Position numbers and translations under genes: made by a program. This document shows, piece by piece, positions 59,967 to 64,000 of a DNA stretch of 64,000 nt. The first letter of the stretch is position 1, and every line of letters begins with the position of its first letter. This DNA is from Sophora flavescens (Eukaryota > Streptophyta > Magnoliopsida > Fabales > Fabaceae), in assembly GCA_030762895.1 (NCBI GenBank), contig CM061062.1, positions 233,791,879 through 233,855,878 on the forward strand, in the 5' to 3' direction. Under the pieces are notes generated by a model. That model had not been told where the DNA came from. It was given only the letters and a program-made list of their open reading frames with translations, and made no database searches.

Positions 59967-62900
59967 TGTAAAACCCTCCCTTGGGCATTACCTTCTAAAC
60001 ACGTGCGAAAATAAAATTAAAAGATAAGTTGCTGGTGCTTTCGGAAAATAATTTATTTAAGTACATAAGTGTCTGAAATTGGGTGTAAAATTTTTTCTTT
60101 TGTCACGACTCCACACCTAAACCATAATCAACCCACAAACTTACTATCATAGCTTGGCAAGCCTATTTAATTTAAAGGATATACTTAAATACAAGATAGT
60201 AGTTTTACAAAAATTTCGACAGAGTCTCCTCTGTAATTCGGACATCCCAAAGAAAATAACACCTGTTAAAATGATTACATTTTCACTCCAGAATTATAGC
60301 TACACTAAATTCAACCAGGCATCAATACATAAAAATAATAGTTATAGCCATAAGCTTTACAAAACCAAAAGAAATAGATTAGATTTTCATTCAAAAGATA
60401 GGCTCTCCGAGCCTCAAACGTTCCATTATAAAATAAAGGCTCTCTGAGCCAAACTCATACATACTATCAAAATAATCTAAGTCTTAACCCTAAGCTGGTC
60501 GTTCTAAGAGTTATTCCGCAAGTAATACCTCATCAAGCAACTAGATCTAAGTCTCTGAGTGATTAGACAGACTCCTCTGCACCATCTGTGTTAAAGTACC
60601 CAGGGTACAATATCGAACTTAGAAAAATCCTGAAATGTGTGTGTAAGGGTGAGACGCCAATATATGGTTTTAACACAATAACTAAATGCGCGACACCACA
60701 TAACACATATACATTTACCACACAAGCATTTATAAACTAATAATTTATCAATGGGTTCTACACCCCAAACGTCATCGTTTAAAATTTATGCATGAACACT
60801 TCAAAACATCATCTAAACATTCATACCTAATCTCCGGAGATCCCCAACGTCATTTAAAATGAGCTGATCAGGCTCGATTGCCAAAAGAGGCACGTCGATT
60901 TTTTTCATTGTACGTCGATTGCCAAGGGCACAATGAACACGTCGATTTCATGAATATCATAAGATACCATGATTCCATTGTACGTCGATTGCCCAAAGGC
61001 ACAATGAATACGTCGATTACATGGATATCATAAAATACCCTGATTTCATTGTACGTCGATTGCCTTGAGCACAATGAATTTCATTGTACGTCGATTGCCC
61101 AAAGGCACAATGAACACGTCGATTTCAGGAATATCATAAAGATACCATGATTAACAAATACGTCGAGACATGAATATCACCAAGATATCATGATTAACCT
61201 CATAGGCACGTCTGCCGAATATGCATCCAAAACATTTTATTCTCGTCATTTTTCTTTGTGTTCGATCTTTCCTTTGCCGAACCTCAAAATGGCTTACGAC
61301 TCACATAGTTTTAAAACACCTTTAAAACTTTTATCACAACACAGGACCTCACCGTCCGAGTGCTCAATCACGACACCTCTCGACCGGTGCACCAGTCTTA
61401 GGTTCGTGGTACAAGAAACATCTTCAATGTTTCAACATGGTATACCTCATGTATACAATATAGGCCCTCAAAGTCCAAATGACTGAGTCCATCACAACAC
61501 AGAACCTTAGTACCCCGACGTCTCGGTTACTAAGTTCCACACCACTTTTAACACTAAATCAGTTTTGCTTTCATAAATTCTTTTTCCAAAATTGGAAATT
61601 CATCAATAAAATCCTTAAATAATAAAACTTGGTTTTCACAAATGTGAGTCACTTGAGGTTTTAACTTCCTTACAATATGTACTGCCATTTCAAAATACTT
61701 ACCTTCTACGTTTTTCCAAATCTGTCATCAATTATCACTTTTAAAGCTTCTCAAGCCAAAACATAGTTTTTCCACGGAAACAATTTTCTAAAATCATGAT
61801 TAACTTCTTTTCAATAATTAATTTCATAAAATAACTTTGTATAATATTACAAACTTTCTTACATAAAAATTAGCAGTACTTAAACATTTTCACAATTTCG
61901 CTCTCATTGTGACTCAAGTTACTTTTACACTAATAAATCATCATCATCAAAACTCCTCATTTTTCCAAAATAATACTTTCCACCACTATTATATTCCAAC
62001 GTTTCCCATAAAACATTGAATATAATTTACACAGCTTATTAAAGCTTTTATCTGATTAGTCGGTTGTGCACTGACCACCACACGGCGCTTCTCAAACAAC
62101 ACTCACAAGCAACATTCAACAACTATCAAAGTTATACCACCAAACAAATCATGCATCATACCAATATCATATACAAATAATCAAATAAGTTAAAACAGAT
62201 CATCCAACACAACATAAACCACATAATCAGATAACCACAACCACATCAATTATACAGACTACACAAGCAAATGGTTATTGAGAAAAATCCATCAGGCAAG
62301 CTCCCCTTACCTTTGAAGACAAGTAAAGGATCCTCGTCCTAATGCCCACGTTAGCTCATATCTACTCCATCAAGCAAGCATAGCCGTGTCCAAACGTCTC
62401 AGAGAGTATATCCAACATCGCGCAACAACCAGAAATCAAGAAATCAATTTCACATAATCAAACACATATTCTAACTTTATCTAAACACTTATTCTAATTA
62501 CCAAACAAGGTTATTTTTAAGGAAAATCATGTTTGAAGCTCACGCTTCCTAATACCCTTTTAGGAAACTTTGTTTTGATTAAAAGATCTTGAAAAAGAAC
62601 TTTGGAAATCATCCATTAAGAGTCCTAATTGCACTAAATCATAATTAACTTCACAAAAACATACCCAAATTTAAATCAAATTAAATTGGGGTTTTAGGGC
62701 TCCTTATTAAAATTTAGGGAAAACTCATAATAATGAAATTGGTTTAGGGAAACACAAACTCACAGTCCCAATCTCATAAAACAACCTTAAATTTCAAAAT
62801 TAAAATCTGAAATCAAAGGGTTAGGGTTAGGGTTTCAAATCAGATTTTGGGGGTTTTGAATCTGAGACACTTAGAGAGGTTTTGACTCACCCAAGCTTGA

Positions 62901-63843
62901 AAACAACTTGAAGGTGGTGCTGTGGTGCTCCTTGCGGCGGCGAACGGCGGCCATGGCGGAGGACGGCGGTGGATCAAGGTTCTACAACAACCATGGACAA
63001 AAGAGATGAGAGAAAACATAAAAGAAGGAGATTCAACACTTAAGGGTGGTAGAACCATCATGAACGGCGGTTAAGGGAGCTTACCACGGCTGGGAACGGC
63101 GGTTCTGACGCGAGACAGCAGCAGCCGTGGCGAGGAACGGGTCGTCTGCTCTCGCCGTGCGGTGGCCGAATCGGCCTCCTCAGGGGTGGTCGCGCGACGG
63201 AGAAGAAGGAAGGAAGGAAGGTGGGCGATGAAGATGATGTTGAGATGGGAGGAAGAAGAAGAAAAGAAAAGGAAGAAAGAAAGAAGAAAAAGTTGCAGAG
63301 AAGGAGAAGAAAAAAGAGAGATGGCGTCGAGAATGAGAGAGAAAAGTGAGGAATTTTCGTTTTTAAACTAGTTACTTAGTGATAGGTACAAAATGAGTGA
63401 TAAATATTAGTCCTAAAATAAACATGTTTTTACTTTTTAGAATCTAAAAATAAAGATTGATAAGGATATGATTTCGAAATTCAAATTAGAGTAAAGATTA
63501 TTAATTGAACTGATCCACTAAGAAAATACTCACTCAATATTTAATCTCCGAAAATTACCAAACCAAAATATTCTTAACTCTAAAATTAAATAGAATAGGA
63601 ATATGAAAATACTTTTCTCTTAATCATATTATTTAAAATATTTTTCTGTACTGGTTTAATAGTGACAATAACGTAATTATTGTCTAGTAAGCGTGCATTC
63701 ACTGAACTAAGTCAGGTGCTAACGCACCCAATAAAATAATTTGAAGAGAGTAATTTAATTACTCAGACTAAACCACATAACATAATAAACTTAAACATCC
63801 AAATAAAATAATTAATCCTAAGTGTAAAAACTAGGGTGTTACA
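59967..63843 (-). repeat. F LTR, right copy
   Basis: Differs from the left LTR by scattered substitutions and small indels (for example near 62080 and 63170). High identity implies recent insertion or recombination. Confidence 0.95.
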
Positions 63844-64000
63844 TTACTACCCCTCTTAAAAAAATTTCGTCCTCGAAATTTCGTAGCTCAAAACTAAAGA
63901 GGATGTTGTAATCATACCTTAACTCTAAAATCTTGCTTTGTATTCTCATCGCTTCATTCCTTTTATCTACAACACTATAACAGAATCAATTCTTATGCCA
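63844..64000 (-). repeat. Second copy of the F interior (3' end)
   Basis: Essentially identical to 56285-56441, including the PPT and CGAGGACGAAAT box, where flanking host DNA would be expected. Confidence 0.9.

Larger units (their letters stand above)
52404..64000 (-). mobile_element. Element F: LARD-like, large LTRs, tandem arrangement
   Basis: Minus strand. LTRs of about 3.88 kb (52404-56284 and 59967-63843) surround a 3,682-bp interior with a perfect tRNA-iMet PBS (59952-59963) and a PPT with AAGAGGGGTAGTAA next to 56285. LTRs start TGTAACACCCTAG and end GGGAGGGTTTTACA on the minus strand. The interior has no recognisable gag or pol, matching the LARD type of non-autonomous element. The right LTR is followed by internal sequence (63844-64000 equals 56285-56441), so a second unit continues beyond the window. 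Confidence 0.9.

Overview
The window is plant nuclear DNA, almost certainly from a eudicot with a repeat-rich genome. Nearly everything recognisable is LTR retrotransposon sequence. The diagnostic features are chromovirus-type (Tekay/Del-like) and Athila-type Ty3/gypsy polyproteins, Ty1/copia gag and RNase H, primer binding sites complementary to tRNA-iMet and tRNA-Asp, and MITEs with target-site duplications. The species cannot be named from the sequence alone. There is one credible host gene, a small secreted cysteine-rich (thionin-like) peptide gene at 28535-28825.

Left block (1-26446), plus-strand elements nested four deep. Z is a decayed chromovirus (pol remnant 370-2379, 3' LTR from 2401). 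Element A (2571-24658, Tekay-like, gag-pro-pol with several stops and frameshifts) sits inside the Z LTR. Element B (4885-17588, Athila-type LTR family, gag-pro only) sits inside A's 5' LTR. Element C (5845-11293, minus strand) sits inside B's 5' LTR; it is non-autonomous and carries one intact 300-codon ORF of unknown function. The Z LTR resumes at 24659 and meets a related LTR in opposite orientation that ends at 26446.

Middle block (26447-35153) is AT-rich and mostly single-copy-like. It holds the thionin-like gene, a diverged local duplication (about 26975-28440 against 30942-32112, with an extra partial copy at 29030-29220), a 386-bp MITE just upstream of the gene's TATA box, a 481-bp foldback MITE with a 9-bp target duplication, and truncated LTR pieces from 32538 onward.

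Right block (35154-64000), minus-strand elements. D (35154-42649) is an Athila-type gag-pro element with two LTRs plus an extra PBS/leader stub. G (42650-47665) is a Ty1/copia remnant arranged pol, internal promoter and basic ORF, LTR, PBS, gag. E (47666-52403 and beyond) is an Athila-lineage element with RNase H and integrase, of the same LTR family as B. F (52404-64000 and beyond) is a LARD-like element with 3.9-kb LTRs and a 3.7-kb apparently non-coding interior; its second LTR is again followed by internal sequence, so it forms a tandem array.

The most unusual observation is that several LTR families (B, C, D, E, Z and its inverted relative) and the internal G promoter each carry an array of short, often palindromic, CpG-containing words just upstream of a TATA-like box. 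The commonest word is CTCGCCTCGCGAG, about 65 copies by eye in four element families, always in the same orientation relative to the element's sense strand.
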